Assembly (NCBI GenBank): GCA_018389105.1
Contig: JACATO010000050.1
Location: 124,001-188,000 of the forward strand
Length of the DNA: 64,000 bases
Origin: Nautilus pompilius
Taxonomy: Eukaryota > Mollusca > Cephalopoda > Nautilida > Nautilidae
Reading direction: 5' to 3'
The notes under the pieces were generated by a model. That model was not told the origin of the DNA, did no database searches, and was given only the letters and a program-made list of their open reading frames with translations. Each line of letters begins with the position of its first letter. Position 1 is the stretch's first letter. A program made the position numbers and the translations under genes. Of the stretch, positions 50,411 through 62,640 are shown in pieces.

Positions 50411-50460
50411 TGAGACCCAGTTAAAATACCATCATCATAATAGTATCTGACCAGATTTCA
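50411..50460. repeat. Hairpin repeat family, copy 2
   Basis: Starts TGAGACCCAGTTAAAATACC and ends GTATCTGACCAGATTTCA; the inner ATACC/GTAT pairs around an AT-rich loop. Same order of motifs as the other two copies. Confidence 0.7.
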
Positions 50461-50796
50461 GTTGAACATCCTGGTAGTTATGGGAGAAAAAAAAACACAA
50501 CCACTCCTAATGTTAATGTATAGTAGGTAATAATACATGGTTTGTTGGGCAATACCAGAATCTATCCATTAGACTAATCACTGATACCAGCAAAAAGACT
50601 TTCAGGGCCTTGACATACCTTAAAATCCTTTCAGCAATGGCTATAGAGAATCATATTTTTGGATATAACTATTTGATGTATTCTTAAACAATAAACTGTA
50701 ATAAGAGGTTGTTTTTTTTCAAAAGATTATACTCTAACAATATAAATATCCAAATCCTTTGTTTAGACTGGCACAATAGTGTGTTCAATGGAGTAA

Positions 50797-51698
50797 CTAA
50801 CAGGACAGCTTGCTTTAGGCCTTCTTAACAGGACAAATTGCTATAGGCCCACTTAGCAGGACAGCTTGCTATAGGCCCACTTAACAGGACAGATTGCTAT
50901 AGGCCCACCTAACTGGACAGTTTTTTTTAGGCCTTCTTAACAGGAGAGCTTGCTATAGGCCCACTTAACAGGACAGATTGCTATAGGCCCACTTGACAGG
51001 ACGGATTGCTATAGGCCCACTTGACAGGACGGATTGCTATAGGCCCACTTGACAGGACGGATTGCTATAGGCCCACTTAACAGGACAGCTTGCTATAGGC
51101 CTTCTTAACAGGACAGATTGCTATAGGCCCACTTAACTGGACAGATTTTTTTAGGCCTTCTTAACAGGAGAGCTTGCTATAGGTCCACTTAACAGGACAG
51201 ATTGCTATAGGCCCACCTAACTGGACAGTTTTTTTAGGCCTTCTTAACAGGAGAGCTTGCTATAGGCCCACTTAACAGGACAGATTGCTATAGGCCCACT
51301 TGACAGGACGGATTGCTATAGGCCCACTTGACAGGACGGATTGCTATAGGCCCACTTAACAGGACAGCTTGCTATAGGCCTTCTTAACAGGACAGATTGC
51401 TATAGGCCCACTTAACTGGACAGATTTTTTTAGGCCTTCTTAACAGGAGAGCTTGCTATAGGTCCACTTAACAGGACAGATTGCTATAGGCCCACTTGAC
51501 AGGACGGATTGCTATAGGTCCACTTAACAGGACGGATTGCTATAGGCCCACTTGACAGGACGGATTGCTATAGGCCCACTTGACAGGACAGCTTGCTATA
51601 GGCCTTCTTAACAGGAGAGCTTGCTATAGGCCCACTTGACAGGACGGATTGCTATAGGCCCACTTGACAGGACGGATTGCTATAGGCCCACTTAACAG
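50797..51698. repeat. 28-bp minisatellite, about 32 copies, with higher-order structure
   Basis: The main unit is TTGACAGGACGGATTGCTAT followed by AGGCCCAC (28 bp). Variants change TTGAC to TTAAC, GGATT to AGATT or AGCTT, and CCCAC to CCTTC. A distinct variant with AACTGGACAG and a T run occurs at 50911, 51135, 51219 and 51414. Spacings of 224, 84 and 195 bp are close to 8, 3 and 7 units, so blocks of several units were copied together. Confidence 0.97.
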
Positions 51699-52591
51699 CT
51701 CCATAAAAAAAGAAAGAAACACTGCCAAAAAATCTTCATGCTCCTTTCCAACCAATAAACCAAGCAATTAAAACATGCGCACATATCTTTTTAAAATTTT
51801 AATATTGGCAAAACATTCAAGTCAATGCCACAAAAGATAATAAAAGAATGGCAATTGTCAAACTGGTTTATGAATAAATATCTACAACAACAAATGTAAA
51901 TATTAAATACTGATAAGACAAATATCTTCCTGGGCTCCCAACAATGTTATTTACTCTTTTTTGTGGGTAGTCATATTTTATTGTAAGAAGCCAAGATGTC
52001 AGTGAAAGTAAAATTTAATTAATACTTACATTCACAAAAGATTCAACCCTGAAAACCAGAAAGGTGGATGTTTGGAAGAAAATAAAAGTCAGAAATGAAG
52101 TTTCCCTGTTGCTCTACCCTTTTGAAATTTTTAGAAAATGTAAGTATGCTAAATTAGAAAATAAGGGGTTTGAAAAACAACAACAATTATTACTGGTAAT
52201 TTATTCCTAGTGTGGATACCATAAAACATTTGTCCCTGCCAACAATCTCAAGTCTTTAATTAATAAAAAAACCAAAAAAAAAAAAAAAAAAAAAACACTA
52301 CAGATTTCCATTTTAATGTCTAAAACCAAAGCTAGGTGAGTTTAATTTTTTAGTTGTTCAATATATTCCACATCATTAAAACTTGGAAAAATTTAGGTGA
52401 ATCTATGCTGAACATTTAAAGTCTCAATGTCTTCACAATATGGATGGATTTAACAAGGATAAAATTTCTTTATTTTTATATCTGATTTTTCTTTGCAAGG
52501 GTATATATACCCTGTGTAAATACTTCAAGGTTCATAACTGGTTACTACACAAGGAATATGTATATATCCCTGTGCAACTCTTTAAATGTAT

Positions 52592-52745
52592 CATTAAGGT
52601 AGTGTAGATTTCTGTTGCCTAGCATTAAGGTGAAGGCAGACCTTTCTGTCCAGCATTAGGGTGGTGAAGACCTGTATTTCTAGCTTTAGAGTGGTGCAAA
52701 TCTTTCTTATACAACATTAAGGTGGTGTAGATCTCTGTTATCCGC
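52592..52745. repeat. Degenerate 31-bp tandem repeat, 5 copies
   Basis: Five units of 30-31 bp, each starting CATTAAGGT or CTTTAGAGT and followed by GGTGTAGATCTCTGTT-like sequence. Copies start near 52592, 52623, 52654, 52684 and 52715. Confidence 0.85.
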
Positions 52746-55700
52746 AATGAGGGAGCAGACTATCAGTCTTTCACTTGTGTGTTATATATATTTGCCATAT
52801 TTACTCCTAAAAATAAAGAAGATAAATAAGAAAAACATTGATTTATTTAATTTTCCATTTATCATTGCTACCTTTTTATTTTTCTTAAGGTTTCAAAATA
52901 TACATATATATATATACATACATATGCCCGCACTTTCTGTTGCTGATGTCATGTTACTGTCTAATTTACAATATGCAGATTTATTATTATTTGCTTGTTA
53001 ACTATTTAATCATTCATTCTAAAGTAACCCTTTTTGTTTGCTTCTCAGTATTTCATATTAATTTGTGCAAATAAATTAATCTTTTCTCTTTAACTGTCAG
53101 AGCCAGAAAATACTTTTAAATACAAACTACGCTCTCTTTAAATTAATAAATATTTCCTGTAGCGATCATTTAAATATGCCAGTCCGTACTCGCTTGCTTC
53201 TTTTTTTTTGTTGTTCTTTCTTTATCTAACTCTACAGTCAGTTAAAAGTTGGTATCCACTCGTGTTCTGCTGTCTCCATGGGGACAAAAATAAAAAGACG
53301 TAAATGTCAGCAGACAGGTTTTACACAATGGCAGCTTAATCAGGGGCTGTTCAGAAGACAATTTCACTATGCTGGCTTCTTTCTTTCGAAAAGCACTTTA
53401 AACATACACCAGCGAAGAAGAAGCAACCGCTAGCAGGCTTTCAATAATGATTAATGCTCTTTACAACAGGAATCCATCTCCATCAGCAGCAGTGGCGAAC
53501 ATTAGTATTTTATTTACACAAGGTTTGGGTTAAAACCTCGGGGTCCCCTAATCAAATGGCCATTTTTTTGGAAAAAGGTTCATGGCCCTGAAGTCTTCAA
53601 GATTAAAACTAACAAGTCTTTTAATTTTTATTTTATTATTATCATTTTTTTATATCAGATTTATAGGATAATTTTTTTAAATATGCAAATTTAAATTAAA
53701 ATAGTTTATTTCTCTTGTCAGCCATTTTAAAATGTGAACTCTCAATGCATTTTTTAATCAGGAGGCCATTAAACTGACAAAAAACATTTCACTCTGGCTC
53801 CCGGTGCCAGAGCACAGGTGTACTGTCTATTAGAATGATTGAAGCTAGTAAGGCTGACCAGCAGGTGAAATAATATTAGTGTTTACCATTTGAGTTTTAG
53901 TTACAGTTAAATATAATATTGGCTAAATGAAGCAATGTTTCTTTTAATTCTATCTGTTCAAGTTTCTGGGGCTTCTCATTAGACAAAGATTTTATTCAAT
54001 GCCTTGAGAGTACAGATATCATTTCAACTATCTACAGCTAAAAATACTAGTGGTGACAAGTATAAACTGGCTAAAGCACTGGCATAGATTACCAACAAAC
54101 AGTATTCCCTGCCCCCAACCTGAGGCTTTGTATAAGTCGTAATGTTATTGCTACATTATAACAAACTAAATTAACAAATAAAACTTGAGCAAAGATCAAC
54201 AGTACCCTCTTCGGCAGTCTAGAGTTCCATTTCTCAACATATTTCTTTACAGAGTATCATTAAAAAAGAAAGCTAACTAAAAATCCAAAGCAAAGAGTAT
54301 GTGCCATGCGTGTGTATTTGCCTGTGTGTGTGTGCACGCTTTAAAAAAATTAATGAGCTAACCAACCACAGTAAAAAGCTCTGACCCTTAGTGCACAGAG
54401 AGAAAGTGTTTTTAAAAATTTATTGTCAACCAGTGGAATGCTCTTGAGTTTTTACATTTACTTAAAACAGTATGTAATTTAATAATTTATATTTTTAGGA
54501 TTATTTTATTGAGAGAGAGAGAGAAGAATGCACTGCATTGTAATATGGTCAAAGATTATTGCTACATCCAAAGATTAAAGGAGAAAGAGAAGGATATATG
54601 TATTTTAAGGTTTGAAACCTACAAGAATTGGTGTTATGAGGAAGAGAGCACACACACACAATTCATAAACTTGGTTTGAGAAATTCTAAAAAATTATTAC
54701 TTTTCAGAATTTGAAACCACCTTGCCTCCAGTGCTTAAGGGAGAGAGAAGTGCCTGTGCATTGGGACTCTGCTGTATCTTGTCATTCCTGTCTTAGGAAA
54801 CTACTTGGATACCTACCGCTGTGCCATAAATGTGTGCTTCAAGGAACCTGAGGAGACAGGTGGTAAGCAGACCTGACAGTCATGACACTACTGGCATGTC
54901 TCAGTAATCCATTCACCTGAAGACTATTAATACATTTACAGATAAACAGTAAGTTAGCGGCAGAGAAAGATATAAACAATAACTTACTTTTAATTTCTTC
55001 TTCTTTATATACTGTATCGATCAAAATGAAACAAATGAGAAACCAACCCTGTTTCTTTTAACAGGTAACAATTTCTAACTTCATCAACATCTTCTAGACT
55101 TACAGGCTGAACTACACCACATGTACAATTAGGAGTGGTCCAGTAGTTAAACTATCAGACAGCTGAAGTTGCAAGTACCATCTCATATTCTGGTTGGGAC
55201 TGGCTGAATTTGGCACATCGCCTTAGTATATTTTCTTCTCACTCTTCATCAATTAACTACATGGGTTTCTCCCACATCTAAAAATGAAGAGTTTTAATAA
55301 AGACTTTCTGTGTCTGCACCCCGTTCTCTTCTTCCACTTGCTCTAGAAAACTAAAACCAATTTCTCTGGTGGATGCCTTATGAGCTGATATTGGGGGTGC
55401 AGTTTTGAAGAAATTGTGATAAAAAATGTTTTAACAGATTAAAGACTCCTAAAAAAATCTGTACATAATGAACAAAATATAAAGATTGCTACCAAATAAG
55501 AACATTCCACAGTGGTAAATAAAAGCTTGTAACTAATAAAAGACTGAACAACTTTTCTATTGTAGCCTTTTGATCCTGTGCTTGACATAAAAGAGTGCAA
55601 ACAATCTGGCTATTTGCTCAGTTGGATACACTGATCCAGTCACTGTGCTACAATATAGTAGATACTGGATTTTTAGGCTTCTTATGGTATGGACCTCTGG

Positions 55701-56491
55701 AAAAAAAACTGGCTATATTTAGCTGTTTTCCCAAGGATTTAGTCATAACTAAGTATCTCTACATATAGCTCTCATCTCTCTTTTAATGACCATTTAATTA
55801 ATTAGTTTGGTATCTCTTTCACTGCAGGGTGTGACTTCTTTGATTCTTGGAATTCTGAAGGTTACATTAAAGAAAGGGATTTTGGGCTCCAAATTTCTGA
55901 ACTGATAGAGTTAAATCTCCTCTGATGGTTCTGCACAAGCTGGAGGTTGAAAAGAGTACAGATGCTTAGCTCACTAACTGCCATTCCAGGTCACATGTCA
56001 AGTATTAATATAAATTTCTGACTAACAGAAAACTGGTGCTTCAGAAAACTTAGCATCTTTGACTAGAGACCATTGGTATCCATAGCAACAACTTCTGATG
56101 TTTTTAATTTTTAAAAAAGAGAAAGAAATGAGTTGAACTCTACAAAGATTAAACTTCCCACATATAAAAAAAATATATATTTATATTATTTAAAGAAACA
56201 CTTAGCAAAAAATGTGCTGCTTTTTCATAAAAAAAACTACATTATCACTATAACTATTATAACAATAAAAGAAAAAACTGTTGAAAATTGGAATTAGTAG
56301 AGAACATACATAGAGATACAATTTAATGAAAAACAGTTGTAAAAAAACTGCTGAATATTATGTGTGTGTGTGTGTGATGTCTGAAATGCAGAATTGCCCA
56401 ATCTGTAATTCCTGAGAATGCAACACCATGCCTAAGCTGTTCCCAGGAACAGAGCAATTACCTTGCATAATCCACAAATTGTGCATGATAA

Positions 56492-56526
<35 letters not shown>

Positions 56527-58137
56527 TATATATTCAAAAGTAAATAACAGATAAACCACAAGATCACTGATTGTAAGTTTTAGCTTCATTTTGGTTACTT
56601 TTTTCCCCATTAGATCTTTTTATATAAAATTCTGGTGAATCTTCATGGTTCTGGTAACAAGGCCTTCATTAAATCTGACTGCCCTCATTGATGACTGAAA
56701 ACTTGTCACCCTCTTTACTACTCTCGTTGGTAAAGATGCCCTTAAAGCTGGCAGCTCTGTAGAAATTGTGATGTAAGCTTTTCGTATCATTTCACTAAAA
56801 TTTCAGTTAATTTACCCTAATATATTATACGCATGTTTTTCAAGCTTGCACTTCATGTTTATTTTTTCATCACTGACCTTTAAGATGTTTCAGTTCGGAT
56901 AACAACTGCAACACATCTGTATGCAAACAACAATATTACCTTTTTTTTTGCCCTACAATTTTCAAGAAGAAATGGTTTACATAAATACTCTCAGTGTCTG
57001 AAACCGAGTTCCTGAGAGAAAAGTTGTGTGCATAAGGCAAATTGCCTAATGTTTTTAAACTTTAATAATGTCCACAGGGACTCTGATTACCACTAGATTC
57101 TACCATAGAAAGATGCAAGTATTCAGGGAATGTACTAGGTGTACTCAGATTCAAGTTTCTCAACGTCACAAATATAACTATTTATGCATTCACTTTCCCA
57201 CATGATCTACACGGAATTGTACAGATCCCTGCTCCCCAAACTCTGTCCAAGTTTTTACCAGAGTAATGAAAGCCAGTCCGTAGATTAAGTACACATGCAT
57301 ACACAACACTGCATAAATAGGGTTTTGTCAGACTCATCTCACAAGTCTGACAGTTAAACAAGACCTAAATACAAGAATTTTATTAACATTACAGTCATCA
57401 TAATAAAAATACTGAAGGAACCATCACCATCAAGTTCCTTCTGAAAATTCCGTCTCATTAGCATGGCAGTTAGTCTAAGCTTTGAATATCACACTTCACA
57501 AAATATCCTGTCATTATTTGCTGTTCCACCTGTACGCCTGGCTGCCATTTTGAATTCCTGCTATGTAGTGCAGTGTCAGAACTCACATCAAAGTTAATCC
57601 CGACAGCACTTCCATATACATACCGATATTACAGACAGTAAATTTAACATAGCACAAGGAAAAAAAAATCCAAAAGAATATTTCTCTTCCTGCACCTCAT
57701 GTACATAAGTGTTTTTTCTCTCTTCTTTATTAGCTGGATGCTGAATAACCACCAAGATAAAACAAACAAAAAGATTAAGAAAATCCAAGGCTGTACATAC
57801 ACTTCTTTGAAAAGAGAAGTATTTAAATATGGGGTCTGATCATTCTGACATTTTCAAACTGAGCCAATATTGTGGTAACTTCAGAGAGATAATCTAGTTG
57901 GAAACACATGCAACCCGTTAAAGGGTGTTAACTTTTAAAATATATTTCTTGTTACTACACAATCCCTCGTTTAAATGAATTTGGTATGAAAAACAAGACA
58001 GAAAAAAAGGGCTAAACAATCATGCTGGCATATACTGTTGTTGTTGAGAAGTAATCTAATGTTAAAGTTAGCAATATTTTGGCATGTGGCGCATTCTACT
58101 AATAGCTGATGTTGTTGCCATCATAATAGATACTTGC

Positions 58138-58240
58138 CTTACTAAGTCTATCACGTAGTCTCTGGGAGCCTTCTTCACATCTTCTCCATTAATCTTGATG
58201 ATCTGGTCTCCTGGTAGCAACTTGTCCACACTTGGTCCGC
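58138..58240 (-). CDS. FRMPD: FRMPD-like gene, exon with C-terminal half of PDZ domain
   Basis: The exon encodes 33 full codons plus 2 nt at each end, starting [20 protein letters not shown] and ending VIDLV. The pattern [16 protein letters not shown]......PR..VIDLVR is the second half of a PDZ domain and matches the single PDZ domain of FRMPD1/3/4 proteins, which are scaffolds joining a PDZ domain to a FERM domain at membranes. The acceptor at 58241-58243 (TTATCAG) is good. The reading frame enters in phase 1, completing a Gly codon. The donor is not GT: the exon ends AAG and the intron starts GCAAGT. The GT six bases earlier would leave the next exon out of frame, so the GC donor is preferred. 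The first half of the PDZ domain was not securely found upstream in this window. The main alternative is another PDZ-FERM scaffold, but the following exons support FRMPD. Confidence 0.88.
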
Positions 58241-60263
58241 CTGATAAAACAATGGGGGGAGGGGGAAATCTGATTACCACTGTAAATACCATCAATAAAA
58301 GCTGCAGTAATCTTTTAAACTCGGATAAATGCAACAGAAAATAACTTGGTATATATATTTACACAACTTTGACATGGCTGACTATATTTTATACTTTTTT
58401 CTGCCATAGGCCACACAAAAAAAACCCACGTATCTAACATTTCTCAGGTAAAAGTGCTTTAAACAAGTGACAAAGTACTAAAGCCAAAAGATATAAAAAC
58501 AGGTAAACCCTTGTAACCTCTGAAAATTAGGCAAAGTGACTCATCCCACAATAAAACATTGTTTGTTTATAGTGGGAATAAACGTTAGCATTTATTTGGA
58601 AACATGAACACTCAGCTTGGCCAAAATAAGAAAATAAAATGACAGAAGTTTTATAAATATACAAAGTAAGTATTGGTACAGACTGAATGACAGGACATTG
58701 GCATCACTCACTAACGCACGAGAAGAAATGATTATTAAATAGTTGTACATGATGTTTATAAACAATTCAGAACTTCTGTTGAGAGAACAAAAAGTAATTT
58801 ATAACTTAAATAAAGAATACCAGTCATTATTGATATTAAGTTGTGGCATTTCTTTTCCATTTGGAAATTAAGACTATTATTATTATTATTATTATTTAAC
58901 ACCGGTGAAATTTTACAAATGGACGCCTCAGATACTTGTTATCTCTAAAGTGGCATCTGGTTCACCGATTTTCTTTTCTCCCCCTTTTTTTGTTTCAAAA
59001 CCATTGCAAGGATTTTTGATCACCAACTGTTTGGTTTTCAATATATCACAATCTTAGCAATCAGGGTTGACCAGTATGTGGAGTTGTGCCAAAAGCTGAT
59101 AAATCAGAATTTTTTACTTCAACATTTTTTTAAAAATATTTTAATAAAAGACACCCAGTTTCTGATGTGTATGTGTAATCCCTGTTCCCTGCCAACCCCT
59201 CAACGTGCCAACATATATTCTGTTGCGGAGTAGTTTTATTGAACACTAAAATAGTTCTAGCAGTAAAGTTGTGTGTGTGTGTAGTGTAACTAGATCAGTT
59301 CCATCTTCAGCTATCATAGTTCTTTAATAATGAGGTTTATCTGATGCCAGTAAAGAAATAATATGGTAGGTTATGAGTTAGCCAGCCACCAAACTCCTTT
59401 CTGCTGGGCAAGGTGTGATTTATCCAGAGCTTGCCTCAAAAAAATTTCTCTCTTTGTTTATTCCCTATGGACTGGAAAACGAGATATTGACGAGATGACT
59501 AAGACAATCCTCATCCCTATTGACCTGAATCTGTTTCATAAGTTACCAATGTAGACATTTCAACTTTAATAAAAAAATTACTCTACTTTTAATATACACA
59601 ATCCTTATTCTCTTCTTCCAGTTACCACAATTCAATATTAGCAACCTGTAAATCACATATTTTGTCATAAAATTACTAATATATCAAAAGATGATAATTT
59701 AAAAAATACTGTAGGTAAAAAAGAAAAATATATATATATACAAGCATAAATAAATATGATGTGGCAAGGCACATCCAATGAATTGGAAGGAAAATCAAGG
59801 CTTAAATGCAAAGTATTTATATAGTGCCTACCATGATAAAAAAATAAGATAAGTGAGGCTAATACAGTTAAAACTGACAATATTTGGGAAAGTATCATCT
59901 CTTATATCACACAAAATGAATCCACGGCTGCAATTTCATGCTTTACTGGCTATGACTGATAGCCAAAATATTAACAGCTTTTATTAGCTTGCCATTGTTT
60001 TGGGGGAGTTTTCTCCCCTTGTGATTTATCTGCATCACACACAGAGCTGTAATGATGATAACCATTTTAGTTGAATGTCCCCTTAAAAATGCCAGAATGC
60101 ATCAAGAGTCTGGTGATCATGACCAAAAAAGGAAATTAAAAAAGGATGAGAGGTTAGTTAATCTTACTAGTTTTACTTTGTTTAACTAGCAGATTGGCTA
60201 ACAGGTGCCATCCTATCTATGGTAGTAGAACTACTTGTCAAGAATATGCCAGAAGCCTGCAAA

Positions 60264-60312
60264 TGAAACCTGGCTAAATAGTGTCACCATAATGGTATCT
60301 GGCTGGGCTTCA
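60264..60312. repeat. Hairpin repeat family, copy 3
   Basis: Starts TGAAACCTGGCTAAATAGTG, centre CACCATAATGGTA, ends TCTGGCTGGGCTTCA. It pairs imperfectly end to end and shares the first 12 bases with copy 1 and the ACCAT..ATAATGGTATCTG core with copy 2. Confidence 0.75.
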
Positions 60313-62562
60313 TCCCTAATACAATCATGGCTGCTGTCTGCTGGTGAAAACACCAATTTCACCTTGTAGTTGTAATATCATCTGCCAACCTGTAAAGAGG
60401 AAGGTGGGTTAGTGGATTATGTAGTCACAATGACAGCATTGACCTAGCCCCCAGTGGGTCCATAGCCACTCAATGTGCTGTCCAGTCCATAGTATCTTCT
60501 TTCCTGCTGAAGTTAGCAGTATTCAGTCTATTTTGGGGCACCACTGCCAAACTGAATAGGATGGGATTCCTGCTCATTGACAAAAGAAAGAAAGAAAAAT
60601 GACTTTGTTTGGTTCTGTGAATTGAAAGAATAATTTCAAAAATGGCTTTACAAGAGAAAGTCCTGGCAGAAAGACTAGCTGAAAGAAAACAGATCATTAA
60701 ACCCTCATCTTAAAACTTTTTTATTGCCTTAATTTGATATAAATTAGCAAATGAGAGATAAAAAAAAGCTGTTCTTGGAGCTGTCAGAGATTTCCAAATG
60801 CAATTTTCAACTGGTAATTTATGAGACAAAAATTAATTTATAGTTAACTAAAATCTGAACAAAAATTGATCTAACAAAGTTAAGGAAAAAAAACAACAAA
60901 AATTGATTAACTGCTTTCAGATTCTGTTAAGATTTCTGTCAGTAACTTCAAATTTCTTTGCAGTTTTCTGTATCAAGATTGATTTTCTATCATTTAATTA
61001 AATTGTAGTTTTTCCAGGCATCTATTATAATCTGTCAAGTTTTGTGGTTTCTGGAATCACATTTGTTCTTTTCTGTTTTCAAGTGCACTAATATTTTATT
61101 TAAGAGTTTTCGCTGGTTAAATGACAAGCACCTGATACTGCAGGTAATTATGCTTACAGAAAGTCCGACAGGGTGAAAGCGATCAAGGAGGCAACAGAAA
61201 CTAATCAAGTCAATGGTGCTTAGAAATAATACTTTCTTCCTCAGCTTTTTAGCTAAATAAGATAGCAATCATCAGTTCCAAAGACTGAACCAACTAAATT
61301 AACTCAGGGGACTACATTACGGTAACAGTGAAGTGATGAGTTTTATCAATTATTTATCCTTGCAACTGGTATCCTTTGTTCTTTTACTCACCAGAAGGTA
61401 TGGATACATACAACCTTTTGGTGCACACATGATTAGCTATAAAAACCCTATCGCTATTTTGTAAAAATTCCTATATCTCAAATATGAAGAACAGAAATAG
61501 AAAAAGGTTAAATATAAACGAAATTTATAGCTTTAATAATTTGTTTTGATATGGTCTGAAGATTAATTACATCAATTAGTAGTTCCATCAAGAATTTCCA
61601 GTATTTTATATGAATTATCTCTTGGTTTATCATTTAAAAATACAATAGATTATTAATAGATGTTTTGCATGTTTATTTAATAAACTAAAATAAATAATTA
61701 TGATTTTAGTTATATTTTTTAAAAAAAAATTAGGCAAAAAACAACAACAATGCCTTGAAATGAGAGAGGTCCAATGATATTATCTATGGTAATTCTGTGA
61801 TGCCAGTCTGTCAAGACATTACCCAGAATGTCCAGATACTAGAACGTTTTGTATAAATTCTGCCAAGAAATTCAGCAATGTTTTCAAGTGTTGCACACCA
61901 AGGCAATCCAAATTAAAATTACACCCTAATGATGACAATGATGATAGGATACCAAAATACAGTTCTACTAAAAAAGGTTGAAATGGCCAGTTTCTATTAC
62001 AACCATTCAGTGTTACAGCTAGGTTTTCAAACGGGCATGGTAAATATTATAAAACAGGGCACATCACGTGCAGTCACGGTGCGGAAGCATGGTATTGTGG
62101 GCACATTTATTTGCATTAATGACAAGACAAATTTGATAAATAACAGTTTAATACTAGTATGATGTAGGTGTTAAGTGAAGTATTACTAACTTATGCAATC
62201 ATACAAACCTACAAGTTCACATTTATTTGCAACAAAGTCAATGCATGTATATATACATTACAAGTTCTCATAATATAATGAAATGCAATAGCTTTAATTG
62301 ACGACTTGAATTAGGCTAGATTGTATGTTAAAACGTTGAAGAAAAATACTCTTAAGACTGCCGCTCTTTTGTTAGGTCTTTTGTGTACTTGTGCTATGCT
62401 TCGAAGCGTAAACTAAATGGCGTATAATGCGCACGCGCACAAGTTACAACTCCGCAGAGCGGCTGGAAAATTCCCGCCAGGGGACGCTCAAAAAGTTCTG
62501 CATGCGGCGGTTGTATACCTGTACAAAAAGAAAAATCGGGCTTTGTGTTTTGCACCATTTGG

Positions 62563-62640
62563 GGCATGGCATTGTAAATTTAGGGCATGTCATTGTACAA
62601 AGAGGCATGGTGCTGTAGACCAGAGGCATGGGGTGGCGCC
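62563..62640. repeat. Short tandem repeat, unit 20-21 bp, 4 copies
   Basis: GGCATGGCATTGTAAATTTA-type units begin at 62563, 62584, 62604 and 62625, each with GGCATG and most with a following .TTGTA or CTGTA. Copies are diverged. The 76-codon open frame across it (62417-62647) is not recognised. Confidence 0.65.

Larger units (their letters stand above)
43698..58137 (-). other. FRMPD intron, 14.4 kb, with GC donor
   Basis: Splits the PDZ domain. It contains the hAT MITE, a LINE scrap, two hairpin-family copies, the 28-bp minisatellite, a 31-bp repeat, poly-A at 52274-52294 and (TA)n/(CA)n runs near 52905 and 56485-56525. In 43.7-46.4, 46.9-48.8, 52.8-56.4 and 56.6-58.1 kb I see no gene. The non-repetitive stretch 53170-53560 is noted among the findings. 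Confidence 0.85.

Noticed and set aside
56358..56567. 69-codon minus-strand frame with a Val/Tyr/Ile repeat
   Set aside because: Translation of adjacent (TG)n, (TA)n and (CA)n runs.
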